From Rhodospirillales bacterium 24-66-33 (GTDB lineage: Bacteria; Pseudomonadota; Alphaproteobacteria; Reyranellales; Reyranellaceae), in contig NCHQ01000020.1 in the NCBI GenBank assembly GCA_002281855.1, forward strand, positions 1-64,000: a stretch of 64,000 nucleotides of DNA, read 5' to 3'. The notes below the pieces were generated by a model that was not told the DNA's origin, did no database searches, and saw only the letters and a list, made by a program, of their open reading frames with translations. This document shows positions 29,596-37,684 of the stretch, piece by piece. A program made the position numbers and the translations under genes. The stretch's first letter is position 1, and every line of letters starts with the position of its first letter.

Positions 29596-30153
29596 TTGCC
29601 CGACCGCACCACCTCCGACCGTCCGGTCGTCTCCATCCGCTTCTCCGCCGCCGAGATCGCCGCGCGCGTCGAGGAGATGGCGACCGATCTTTCCGAGAAG
29701 CTCGCGTCCGACACGCTGGTCGTCTCGGTCCTGAAGGGCAGCTTCGTCTTTGCCGCCGACCTGATCCGCGCGCTGAGCCGTACCGGCGCCGACTGGTCGA
29801 TGGATTTTCTCACCCTGTCGAGCTACGGCAGCGGTACCGTGACGAGCGGCAACGTCCGCGTCGTGCGCGACATCGTCGACGACGTGCGGGACCGTGACGT
29901 GCTGCTGGTCGACGACATCCTGGAATCGGGCCTGACGCTCAGCTTTGCCAAGAAGCTCCTGGAAGAGCGCGGCGCGCGGCGCGTCTCGATCTGCACCCTG
30001 CTCGACAAGCCGGCCAAGCGGCGCACCGATCTCAAGGCCGACTTCGTGGGCTTCGAGGCGGGCGACGAATTCCTGGTGGGTTACGGCCTCGACTGGGCCC
30101 ACCGCTTCCGCGGCCTGCCCTATATCGGCGTGGTCGAGAAAACATCCGACTGA
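29596..30153 (+). CDS. Hypoxanthine phosphoribosyltransferase
   Basis: A 185-residue purine salvage enzyme making IMP (and probably GMP) from free base and PRPP. The PRPP-binding loop VLLVDDILESGLT is at 102-114, the flexible loop contains SYGSGT at 76-81, and the C-terminal VGYGLDWAHRFRGLPYIGVV segment is the purine-contacting hood. It starts at TTG with GAGAG upstream, since no ATG precedes the conserved region. It follows the zinc-ribbon gene by 24 bp. Confidence 0.92.
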   Translation: MPDRTTSDRPVVSIRFSAAEIAARVEEMATDLSEKLASDTLVVSVLKGSFVFAADLIRALSRTGADWSMDFLTLSSYGSGTVTSGNVRVVRDIVDDVRDRDVLLVDDILESGLTLSFAKKLLEERGARRVSICTLLDKPAKRRTDLKADFVGFEAGDEFLVGYGLDWAHRFRGLPYIGVVEKTSD

Positions 30154-30174
30154 CGAGCGTCGACGAAAATCGCC

Positions 30175-30567
30175 TCAGTGCTGTTGCGTCCGGATGTCGA
30201 TCAGCGCATCCCTCTCGTTGAACGACAGGACGAGAGAATCGTAGTCCATACGAAATCCGCTGCACATTCCGAGGTTGTAACTCAGCGACGTCTTGACGGG
30301 TAACGATCCGGGCTGAGGATTTCCCAAGAGGGCTATCGCGTCGGATCGCGACATGCCGAGCTTCAAGTAAGATCGAGTGAGGTCACGAACCATCTGACCT
30401 CGTATACAGTCCACCTCGCACCCATGAGGTCCGCAGCGTGGTGGATTCCGCCAAACGGCGGCATCGAACTCAGCCCGGTTCCGATAGTCCAGGCTCTCTG
30501 CCACGCCCATGACGGACGCTACCGCGACGAGCACGGCAATTCCGACGATCTTGGGCGCTCGCTTCAT
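30175..30567 (-). CDS. Small BamE/SmpA-like periplasmic protein
   Basis: A 130-residue protein with an N-terminal hydrophobic signal (about 8-24). The segment LGMSRSDAIALLGNPQ is the hallmark of BamE/SmpA-like folds, which occur in many envelope proteins besides BamE. It has no lipobox, and four cysteines (CGPHGCEVDC near residues 45-54 and one in GMCSG) could form disulfides. It is not the usual BamE and its role is unknown. It stands between hpt (convergent, 21 bp) and the DUF4175 gene (49 bp upstream on the same strand). Confidence 0.65.
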   Translation of the reverse strand: MKRAPKIVGIAVLVAVASVMGVAESLDYRNRAEFDAAVWRNPPRCGPHGCEVDCIRGQMVRDLTRSYLKLGMSRSDAIALLGNPQPGSLPVKTSLSYNLGMCSGFRMDYDSLVLSFNERDALIDIRTQQH

Positions 30568-30616
30568 GTGGTCGCCTGCGCCTGGCGCAATTGCGCCCGC
30601 TCATTCCCTCCGGCCG

Positions 30617-33268
30617 TCAGTAAGTCTTCAGCAGACGGTCGATGTAGTCGAGCTCTTCCTTCGGGCGCAGCTGGTCGCCGGCGCGGCGGCGCAGTTCGTC
30701 GAGGATCTCGCGGCTGCGCTGGCGGTCGAGCTCGAGCGGCACCTTGTCCGAGCCGGAGTCGATCGCATCGCCGTAGTTGCCGTCGGAGCGGCCCAGCGGA
30801 TCGCGGTCCTCGCTGCGGCGCTCACGCTCCTCGATCTCGGCGATGTCCTGGTTGTTGCCCGGGCCGCGCTGCTGGCGCAGCTGCTCGGCCATGTCGCCCA
30901 TGCCCTGCTGGAGATTGTCGAGCGCCCGGCGCTGGGCGCGTGACGCCTCGCGCGGGTCGCCGCGACGCAGTGCCTCCTCGGCCTCGCGCATCGAGCGCTC
31001 GGCCCGGCCCAGCGATTCCGGCATCTGCAGGCCGTTTTCGTCGAGCTTCTGCATGAACTCGCCCAGCCGGCCGCGCAGGCCTTCCTGCTGGCCGCGTTGC
31101 TGATCGCCCCACTGGCCCTGACCCTGACCCTGCCCCTGCCCCTGCTGGCCTCGGCCCTGTTGACCCTGCTGTCCTTGGCCCTGCTGCCCTTGGCCCTGCT
31201 GCCCTTGGCCCTGCTGGCCCTGTTGTCCTTGCTGGCCCTGCTGGCCGCGCTGACCTTGCTGTCCCTGCTGGCCACGCTGGCCCTGCTGCTGGCGGCCCTC
31301 GCGCTCGGACTCGCCCAGCAGCTGGTTCTGCCGGCGCGACAGCTGGTCGAGCTGGTTCATCATCTCGCGACCCTGCTGATTGCCCTGGCCCTGCTGGCCG
31401 CGCTGTCCCTGCTGCTGACGCTGCTGGCCGTTGGGGTTCGCCATCATCGGGGTGGCGTTCTCCATCATCTTGCGCAGCTCCTCGAGCATGCGCTTGGCCT
31501 CTTCGCGCTGGCCGTTTTTGGCCATCTCGCGAATCTTGTCGAGCATCTTCTGAAGATCGTCGCCGGTGATGGTGTTGTTCGGATCCATCTTTTCCGCCTG
31601 CTCTTCCATGCGGCGGCGTTCGTCGGGATCCTTCATTTTCTCGGCCAGCTCACGCTGCCACTGCGCCATGGCGTCGTAGAGCTGCTGGATCAGCTTCTCG
31701 ATCTCCTCGTCGCCGGCCTGGCGCTGCATGGCGTCCTGCAGCTGCTGCCGCGCCTGTTCGACGGCGCGCTCGGCGTCGGACGTGGCGCCGCTCTCGAGGC
31801 GCATGGCCAGATCCCAGAGGAGCTTCTGCGTATCGTCGATCGTCTCCTTGTTGTCGTTCTGCGCCAGCCGCACCGAGCCGATGCGCAGGCCGAGCTGGAC
31901 GACCGGGTCCTCGCGGTAGCTCGACGGTTGGCCGTGGATCATGCGCATGCCGTCGGCGACGTCGATGCGATAGCCCTTGGGATCGCGGGTCAGTGCCTTG
32001 CGCAGCACGATGAGGGCTCGCGCCGTCGGGTCATTGAACACCCGCTCCGGCAGCAGAAACGTCTCGACCGAGCTGCGGCCCTTCTGGCCCAGCGCATCGG
32101 TCGCGAACAGCATCACCGTGACCTTGAGGCCTGCCCAGGGATGGCTGGTGAGATCGCGCACGAAGGTGTCGGAGATCTTCTTGGCGTTGCCCGCGACCGG
32201 CAGGTCGACGCGCAGCACTTCGGGCTCTTCGTCGCTGCTCAGCGCATCGTCGCCCAGCACGCTGCCGTGCAGGCGCATCTGGAGCTGGACGCCGGTGATG
32301 CCGAAATCGTCGCCGGCGAGGTACTCGACCTTCGTCGACCACTTGTCGACACCGATCGGGCGCGTGAAATCGATGGTCGGGGCGAGGTCGGGAATGACGT
32401 GGAGCTTCCAGCGCGCCTGCTCGTCGCCGCGCGCCTGCAGGGTGATCTGCTTGCCCTCGGTGATGACCTCCTCGACCTGGTACTTGCCCTTGCTGACGGT
32501 CGAGAATTCGGTCGCCTTGCCGTCGATCGAGAGCTGGGGCGCCTTGCGGCCGCGCACGTCGTCGACGAAGCCTGCGATCTTGCTGCCGACAGGAACGCGC
32601 AACACCTTGTCGGGATCGGCCATGTCCAGATAGACCGGCGGCTTGCCGGTATAGGCCGGCGGCGCGATCCAAAGGTTGGCGACGACCGGCGGGGGCGGCG
32701 GGAAGGCCGGCGTCACGGCGGCCGCCATGCGGTCGCTGCGCCAGCCGCCCGCAACGGCGATCGCGACGACGAGGGCCAGCAGCGGCACGAAGCGCAGCGC
32801 CCACTTGTCGAGGCTGGCGAGGCCGGGATGGGCCGGCCGGTTGCTCAGGCCGGCGAGACGCTCGGCCTCGCGGCGGCGATGGGCCTCCCAGAGAGCCTTG
32901 GCCATCGGGTCGGCCGTGCCCGCGGCCAGATGGTCCTGCACGGCCACGAGCGGACGGTGCGGAATGTTGCTATCGCGCTCGAGCCGGCGGATCGACGCTT
33001 CCCGCGTCGGCCAGGAAAAATCACGCAGGCGCCACCAGGCGAGACCGGCGAAGGCGACTGCAATGGCTGCCAGGATGCCGGTATGCACCCACGGATCCAG
33101 ACCGGCGAACAGATCGAGATGGGCGGCGGCGACGAACAGGGCCACGAACGAAAGCAGCGGCACGAAGCGCGGCCAGAGGCTCTCCCATGCCAGGGCCGCC
33201 CGCGCCAAACCGATCTTGCGTCCCAGCCCGGGGGCCTGGATCGTCGGGGTGGTCTGGCTGGCGTCCAT
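30617..33268 (-). CDS. DUF4175 (TIGR02302) family membrane protein
   Basis: An 883-residue protein typical of alphaproteobacteria and of unknown function. Three hydrophobic helices (about 34-52, 61-79, 157-174) come before a large region that should be periplasmic, ending with a coiled-coil-like acidic part (about 515-600), an extremely Gln/Gly-rich stretch (about 609-735), and a conserved C-terminal tail rich in Arg and Glu. The gene order DUF4175-lysA-argH with a divergent tlpA-like gene is, as I recall, common in alphaproteobacteria. It follows lysA by 13 bp and is probably co-transcribed with it. Confidence 0.88.
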   Translation of the reverse strand: MDASQTTPTIQAPGLGRKIGLARAALAWESLWPRFVPLLSFVALFVAAAHLDLFAGLDPWVHTGILAAIAVAFAGLAWWRLRDFSWPTREASIRRLERDSNIPHRPLVAVQDHLAAGTADPMAKALWEAHRRREAERLAGLSNRPAHPGLASLDKWALRFVPLLALVVAIAVAGGWRSDRMAAAVTPAFPPPPPVVANLWIAPPAYTGKPPVYLDMADPDKVLRVPVGSKIAGFVDDVRGRKAPQLSIDGKATEFSTVSKGKYQVEEVITEGKQITLQARGDEQARWKLHVIPDLAPTIDFTRPIGVDKWSTKVEYLAGDDFGITGVQLQMRLHGSVLGDDALSSDEEPEVLRVDLPVAGNAKKISDTFVRDLTSHPWAGLKVTVMLFATDALGQKGRSSVETFLLPERVFNDPTARALIVLRKALTRDPKGYRIDVADGMRMIHGQPSSYREDPVVQLGLRIGSVRLAQNDNKETIDDTQKLLWDLAMRLESGATSDAERAVEQARQQLQDAMQRQAGDEEIEKLIQQLYDAMAQWQRELAEKMKDPDERRRMEEQAEKMDPNNTITGDDLQKMLDKIREMAKNGQREEAKRMLEELRKMMENATPMMANPNGQQRQQQGQRGQQGQGNQQGREMMNQLDQLSRRQNQLLGESEREGRQQQGQRGQQGQQGQRGQQGQQGQQGQQGQGQQGQGQQGQGQQGQQGRGQQGQGQGQGQGQWGDQQRGQQEGLRGRLGEFMQKLDENGLQMPESLGRAERSMREAEEALRRGDPREASRAQRRALDNLQQGMGDMAEQLRQQRGPGNNQDIAEIEERERRSEDRDPLGRSDGNYGDAIDSGSDKVPLELDRQRSREILDELRRRAGDQLRPKEELDYIDRLLKTY
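31080..31300 (-). repeat. Gln/Gly-coding low-complexity tract
   Basis: In-frame tandem repeats of codons for Gln-Gln-Gly, with occasional Arg, inside the DUF4175 gene. The DNA consists of near-identical 9- and 15-bp units, so its length is likely to vary by slippage. It keeps frame and has no stop. Confidence 0.8.
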
Positions 33269-33281
33269 CGACGTCCTTTCG

Positions 33282-34556
33282 TTAGGCCTTTTTCGGCTCC
33301 ATCCAGGGCGGGAACCGCTCGGCGGAGATCATCTCTTCGACGGTGGGCCTCGGTCGCGTAACCGCAAACCGCGTGCCATCCACCATCACTTCGGGCGCCA
33401 GCGGACGGCTGTTGTAGCTGGAAGCCATCACCGCCCCATATGCGCCCGCCGACCGTACCATCAAGAGATCGCCCGCCGCCAGCGGCGGCAGATCACGGTT
33501 CTGTGCCAGGAAGTCGCCGGATTCACAGATGGGACCGACAATGTCGCAACGGATCGTGGCGGCATCGCGGCGCGGCTCGCGCACCGGCAGAATATCGTGC
33601 CACGCTTCGTACAGGGTCGGACGGATGAGGTCGTTCATCGCCGCATCCACGATGACGAAAGTCTTGGCGGAGCCGGGCTTCACGAGGATGACCTCCCCCA
33701 CCAGCACGCCCGCCTCGCCGACCAGCCGGCGCCCCGGCTCGAACGCCAGTTCGCAGCCCAGCCCCTCGGTCTCGCGCGCCACGACGGCCATGAACTCGGC
33801 GATCGAGGGCGGCTTCTCGTCGGCATAAACGATCCCCAACCCGCCGCCGATGTCGAACCGGTCGATCGTATGGCCGTCCTGGCGCAGCTGCGCGATCAGC
33901 TCACGCACCCGCACGATGGCGTCGCGATAGGGGGTGAGCGAGGTGAGCTGCGAACCGATGTGCATGGCCACGCCCACGACATTCAGGTTCGGCAGCCGCC
34001 CGGCCAGCGCGAAGGCCTCACGCGCCAGGTCGATGTCGATGCCGAACTTGTTCTCCTTGCGGCCCGTCGTGATCTTGGCGTGCGTCTTGGCATCCACATC
34101 CGGGTTCACGCGGATGGTGATGTCGGCCTTGAGGCCGAGCTGGCCTGCCACGGCGTTCAGCGTCTCCAGTTCGGCCGAGCTCTCGACATTGATCTGGCCG
34201 ACGCCGGCTTCGAGTGCCGCCATCAGTTCCGACGGCTTCTTGCCGACGCCGGAATAGATGATGCGCCTGGCCGGAATGCCGGCCGCCAGCGCCCGCTTCA
34301 TCTCGCCCACCGACACGATATCGGCGCCGGCACCCATCTCACCGAACAGGCGGATGACGGCCAGGTTGCTGTTGGCCTTCATCGCGTAGGCGACGCTGGC
34401 GTTCATGCCCTTGATGCCGTCGGCGAACTCCTGCCAGCCAGCGCGCAGGGCTCCGGCGGAGTAGCAGTAGAACGGCGTGCCGACCTGGGCCGCGATGGCG
34501 GCGAGCGCGACGCCCTCGGCGTGCATCTCGCCATCCTTGTAAGCGAAGAAGCTCAT
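33282..34556 (-). CDS. Diaminopimelate decarboxylase
   Basis: A 424-residue PLP enzyme that decarboxylates meso-diaminopimelate to lysine, the last step of the pathway. PLP-binding Lys60 is in YAMKANSN, the HIGSQ motif and the GGGLG phosphate-binding loop follow in the barrel, and CESGD with FLAQ near residue 345 provides the catalytic Cys from the other subunit. Length is normal. Its start is 2 bp from the argH stop, so the two are translationally linked. DUF4175 follows after 13 bp. Confidence 0.95.
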   Translation of the reverse strand: MSFFAYKDGEMHAEGVALAAIAAQVGTPFYCYSAGALRAGWQEFADGIKGMNASVAYAMKANSNLAVIRLFGEMGAGADIVSVGEMKRALAAGIPARRIIYSGVGKKPSELMAALEAGVGQINVESSAELETLNAVAGQLGLKADITIRVNPDVDAKTHAKITTGRKENKFGIDIDLAREAFALAGRLPNLNVVGVAMHIGSQLTSLTPYRDAIVRVRELIAQLRQDGHTIDRFDIGGGLGIVYADEKPPSIAEFMAVVARETEGLGCELAFEPGRRLVGEAGVLVGEVILVKPGSAKTFVIVDAAMNDLIRPTLYEAWHDILPVREPRRDAATIRCDIVGPICESGDFLAQNRDLPPLAAGDLLMVRSAGAYGAVMASSYNSRPLAPEVMVDGTRFAVTRPRPTVEEMISAERFPPWMEPKKA

Positions 34557-34558
34557 AT

Positions 34559-36019
34559 TCAGCGTCCCCCGGCCTTGCCCAGGAAGCGACGGCGCGCCTC
34601 GGCAACGGCGCGCTCGACGTTTGAGGGCGCGGTGCCGCCCAGGCTCTTGCGCGCATTGACCGACGCCTCGACGGTCAGCACGCGATAGACGCTGCGGTCG
34701 ATCTTGGGCTCGACCGCCTGCATCTCGTCGAGCGACAGCTTGTCGAGGTCGATGCCCTTGTCCGCGGCGATGCCCACCAGGCGCCCGGTGACGTGATGGG
34801 CTTGGCGGAACGGCAGGCCGACCTTGCGCACCAGCCAGTCGGCGAGATCGGTCGCCACGGAATAGTCGGCGGAGGCCACGGCGCGCATGCGTTCCGGATT
34901 GGCCTTGAGATCGCGGATCATGCCGGTCATGGCGGCGATGCCCAGTTCCAGCGAATCGGCGGCGTCGAACAGCGGTTCCTTGTCCTCCTGCATGTCCTTG
35001 CCATAGGTCAGCGGCAGGCCCTTCAGGATGGTGCAGAGCGCCACGAAGGCGCCCATGATGCGGCCGACCTTGGCGCGCGTCAGCTCGGCGGCGTCGGGAT
35101 TGCGCTTCTGCGGCATGATCGAGCTGCCGGTCGTGAAGGCATCCGACAGCGCGATGAAGCGGAACGGCGCCGAGCACCAGATCACGATCTCCTCGGAGAG
35201 GCGCGACAGGTGCACGGCGGTCGTCGAGGCGGCGGCGATGAATTCGATGACGTAGTCGCGGTCGGACACGGCATCGAGCGAATTGGCCATCGGCCGCTCG
35301 AAGCCCAGCGCCTTGGCGGTCTTGCGCGGATCGATGGGATGCGGCGAGCCCGCCAGCGCCGCGGCGCCCAGCGGCGATTCGTTGAGACGCGCGCGGCAGT
35401 CGGCGAAGCGGCTGCGGTCGCGGCCGAACATCTCGACATAGGCCATCAGGTGATGGCCGAACGTAATCGGCTGGGCCGTCTGCAGATGGGTGAAGCCCGG
35501 CATGATGGTGGCCGAATATTCGTCCGCACGGTCGATCAGCGCAGCCTGCAGGTCGCGCAGCATCTCCTCGACCTTGTCGATCGTGTCGCGCACCCACAGG
35601 CGGACATCGAGCGCGATCTGGTCGTTGCGCGAGCGTGCGGTGTGCAGCCGCCCGCCGGCCGGACCGATGATGTCGGTCAGCCGCTGCTCGACGTTGAAAT
35701 GAATATCCTCGAGCTTGGTCGAGAACTTGAACTTGCCGCTCTCGATCTCGGCCTTGACCTGGGCGAGGCCGCGCTTGATGTCGCGGCCGTCCTTGGCCGT
35801 CAGGATGCCCTGGGCCACCAGCATGTCACAGTGCGCGACCGAGCCCGCGATATCCTGCGCATAGAGCCGCCGGTCGAAACCGATGGAGGCGTTGATCTTC
35901 TCCATGATTTCCGCGGGCCCGAGCTTGTAGCGGCCGCCCCACATCGTGTTGGAGCGACGATTGGAGCCAGTCTTGGCCGCTCGCGCAGTCGTGTTCTTCC
36001 GTGCCATGAATTCAGCCAT
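34559..36019 (-). CDS. Argininosuccinate lyase
   Basis: A 486-residue enzyme of the fumarase/aspartase superfamily that splits argininosuccinate into arginine and fumarate. The GSSIMPQKRNPD signature is at 298-309 and the general-base region THLQTAQP puts His178 in place. The N-terminus has about 25 extra residues, mostly basic, before MWGGRY; it starts at the ATG at 36019, three bases after AAGGA. A second ATG four codons later has no such site. The gene is divergent from the tlpA-like gene with a gap of only 23 bp, so their promoters must overlap or lie in the coding ends. Confidence 0.95.
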   Translation of the reverse strand: MAEFMARKNTTARAAKTGSNRRSNTMWGGRYKLGPAEIMEKINASIGFDRRLYAQDIAGSVAHCDMLVAQGILTAKDGRDIKRGLAQVKAEIESGKFKFSTKLEDIHFNVEQRLTDIIGPAGGRLHTARSRNDQIALDVRLWVRDTIDKVEEMLRDLQAALIDRADEYSATIMPGFTHLQTAQPITFGHHLMAYVEMFGRDRSRFADCRARLNESPLGAAALAGSPHPIDPRKTAKALGFERPMANSLDAVSDRDYVIEFIAAASTTAVHLSRLSEEIVIWCSAPFRFIALSDAFTTGSSIMPQKRNPDAAELTRAKVGRIMGAFVALCTILKGLPLTYGKDMQEDKEPLFDAADSLELGIAAMTGMIRDLKANPERMRAVASADYSVATDLADWLVRKVGLPFRQAHHVTGRLVGIAADKGIDLDKLSLDEMQAVEPKIDRSVYRVLTVEASVNARKSLGGTAPSNVERAVAEARRRFLGKAGGR

Positions 36020-36042
36020 ATATCCTTTTAGGAACGCGGCTT

Positions 36043-36636
36043 ATGGCACATCCCCAGCGAGATTTCCTCCCCGGCAGGCGCTCGGTCCTGGCCGGCGGCA
36101 TTGCCGCCCTCGCCCTGCCCCTCCTGGCGGGACGGGCCATCGCCGGCGTGAAGCCGGACATGGCCAAGGGCTCCATGGAACGGTTCAAGCTCGCCGCCCA
36201 GCCGAAGGCCCTGCCCGACCTCGAGATCCAGAACGCCGACGACAAGCCGATGAAGCTCAGCGACTTCAAGGGCAAGGTCGTCCTGCTGAACTTCTGGGCA
36301 ACCTGGTGCACCCCCTGCGTAAAGGAAATGCCGAGCCTCGACCGGTTGCAGGCCGCGTTCCCGAAGGACAAGTTCCTGATCGTGCCGCTGTCGATCGACG
36401 GACCGACCAAGCCCAAGGTCGCGCCCTTCTACAAGGACCAGAAGCTCGCCAATCTCGGCATCTATTTCGACAAGGGCCGCAAGACCATGCAGGGTCTCGA
36501 CGTCACCCTGCTGCCGACCTCAATCCTGGTCGATGCCAAGGGCCGCGAACTCGGCCGCATCGAGGGCGATGCCGACTGGGACATGCCCGAATCGATCGCC
36601 CTGATGAAGGCGGCAATGGGCAAGGACAAGGGCTGA
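36043..36636 (+). CDS. TlpA-like thiol:disulfide oxidoreductase
   Basis: A 197-residue thioredoxin-fold protein. The N-terminus carries twin arginines before a hydrophobic stretch (GRRSVLAGGIAALALPLLAG, residues 11-30), so it is probably exported, perhaps by Tat, or remains anchored. The redox motif WCTPC gives Cys89 and Cys92, and the cis-Pro is in LLPTSILVD. TlpA-type proteins reduce periplasmic disulfides, for instance in cytochrome oxidase or cytochrome c assembly. It is divergent from argH, an arrangement seen in other alphaproteobacteria. Confidence 0.88.
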   Translation: MAHPQRDFLPGRRSVLAGGIAALALPLLAGRAIAGVKPDMAKGSMERFKLAAQPKALPDLEIQNADDKPMKLSDFKGKVVLLNFWATWCTPCVKEMPSLDRLQAAFPKDKFLIVPLSIDGPTKPKVAPFYKDQKLANLGIYFDKGRKTMQGLDVTLLPTSILVDAKGRELGRIEGDADWDMPESIALMKAAMGKDKG

Positions 36637-36679
36637 CGAGACGCCCGGTCGCGCCGGGTTCGTGCATAATGCGGCCGAC

Positions 36680-37612
36680 ATGACGCCGCCTCCCGCGCCC
36701 TCCGACGCCGTTGCCATCGAACTCAATGCAGTGCTGGTCGCCCTGACGGCGAACCAGCCGCTGGTGCTGACGCTGGAGGACGGCACGCTTCTGCCGTCCG
36801 GACCCTTTGCGACCGAGCATCCGACGCTGCAGAGCGGCCTGCGCGCCTGGGTCGAACGACAGACCCATCATCCGCTGGGCTATGTCGAGCAGCTCTATAC
36901 CTTCGCCGACCGCAACCGGCCGGGCTCGGACGGCCGGCAGCGAGTCGTGTCGATCAGCTATCTCGGCCTCACCCGCGAGCGCCTGTCGGCCGGGGCACGC
37001 GATCCGGAATGGCGGAGCTGGTACCGCTATTTCCCTTGGGAGGACTGGCGGACCGGTCCCTCGCCGCTGATTGCCCAGTCAATCCTGCCGAGACTCGCCA
37101 CGTGGGCGGAGGCCGGCGGCGATGCTGCAACCCGGCGAGAGCGGCAACAGCGGGTCGAGGTGAGCTTCGGCGATGGCGCCGAGACCTGGAACGAGGACCT
37201 GGTGCTGCAGCGCTATGAGCTGCTCTTCGAGGCTGGCCTGGTGCCCGAGGCGAGACATCCGGCAGCCGATCCCGTGCCGGGCATGCCGATGCGCCACGAT
37301 CATCGCCGCATCCTCGCCACCGGCATTGCCCGGCTGCGGGCCAAGATCAAATACCGGCCGGTGTTCTTCGAGTTGATGCCGCCCGAGTTCACGCTGCTGC
37401 AGCTGCAGCGCGCCGTCGAGGCGCTGGCCGGCCGGCCCATGCACAAGCAGAATTTCCGACGCCTGATCGACGCGCAGGGGCTGGTCGAGCCGACGGGCGC
37501 ATCGACTGCCGAAGCGCGGGGCCGGCCGGCGAAGCTGTTCCGCTTCCGCCGCGAGATCGTCCTCGAGCGCGCCGTCGCCGGCAGCAAGCTCCCCCTCTCC
37601 CGCCCCATCTGA
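36680..37612 (+). CDS. NrtR-type Nudix transcriptional regulator of NAD synthesis
   Basis: A protein of about 310 residues with a Nudix-like N-terminal domain and a C-terminal winged helix (FFELMPPEFTLLQLQRAVEA followed by HKQNFRRLID and GRPAKLFRFRR), the plan of NrtR regulators that sense ADP-ribose or NAD metabolites. The Nudix box is degenerate: the REUxEExG core is replaced by RAWVERQT, so hydrolysis is unlikely and ligand sensing likely. It lies directly upstream of nadA with a dyad in between. Start at ATG 36680 is preferred to a GTG six codons upstream; neither has a good ribosome-binding site. Confidence 0.82.
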   Translation: MTPPPAPSDAVAIELNAVLVALTANQPLVLTLEDGTLLPSGPFATEHPTLQSGLRAWVERQTHHPLGYVEQLYTFADRNRPGSDGRQRVVSISYLGLTRERLSAGARDPEWRSWYRYFPWEDWRTGPSPLIAQSILPRLATWAEAGGDAATRRERQQRVEVSFGDGAETWNEDLVLQRYELLFEAGLVPEARHPAADPVPGMPMRHDHRRILATGIARLRAKIKYRPVFFELMPPEFTLLQLQRAVEALAGRPMHKQNFRRLIDAQGLVEPTGASTAEARGRPAKLFRFRREIVLERAVAGSKLPLSRPI

Positions 37613-37616
37613 AAAC

Positions 37617-37674
37617 TTGACCCGATTAATGCTCACTCTTAGTATAATTCATTAATACTCGTCGTGAGCATAAT
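37617..37674 (+). promoter_or_regulatory. nadA promoter with co-centred double dyad (putative NrtR operator)
   Basis: TTGACC at 37617-37622 could be a -35, with TAGTAT at 37640-37645 (17-bp spacer) or TATAAT at 37643-37648 (20-bp spacer) as -10. Over it lies the imperfect palindrome AGTATAATTCATTAATACT (37641-37659) nested inside a wider one, ATGCTCAC at 37629-37636 and GTGAGCAT at 37664-37671; both are centred on base 37650. A repressor here would cover the -10. Confidence 0.65.
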
Positions 37675-37684
37675 GAGGTTGGAG

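Noticed and set aside
31080..31300. Regular short repeats that might suggest a CRISPR array
   Set aside because: Units are 9-15 bp without unique spacers and translate in frame as Gln/Gly repeats of a known protein family.
31097..33361. A 754-codon open frame antisense to the DUF4175 gene, with very Leu-rich sequence
   Set aside because: It mirrors the Gln/Gly-rich tract and high-GC codon bias of the real gene; no domain, no ribosome-binding site.
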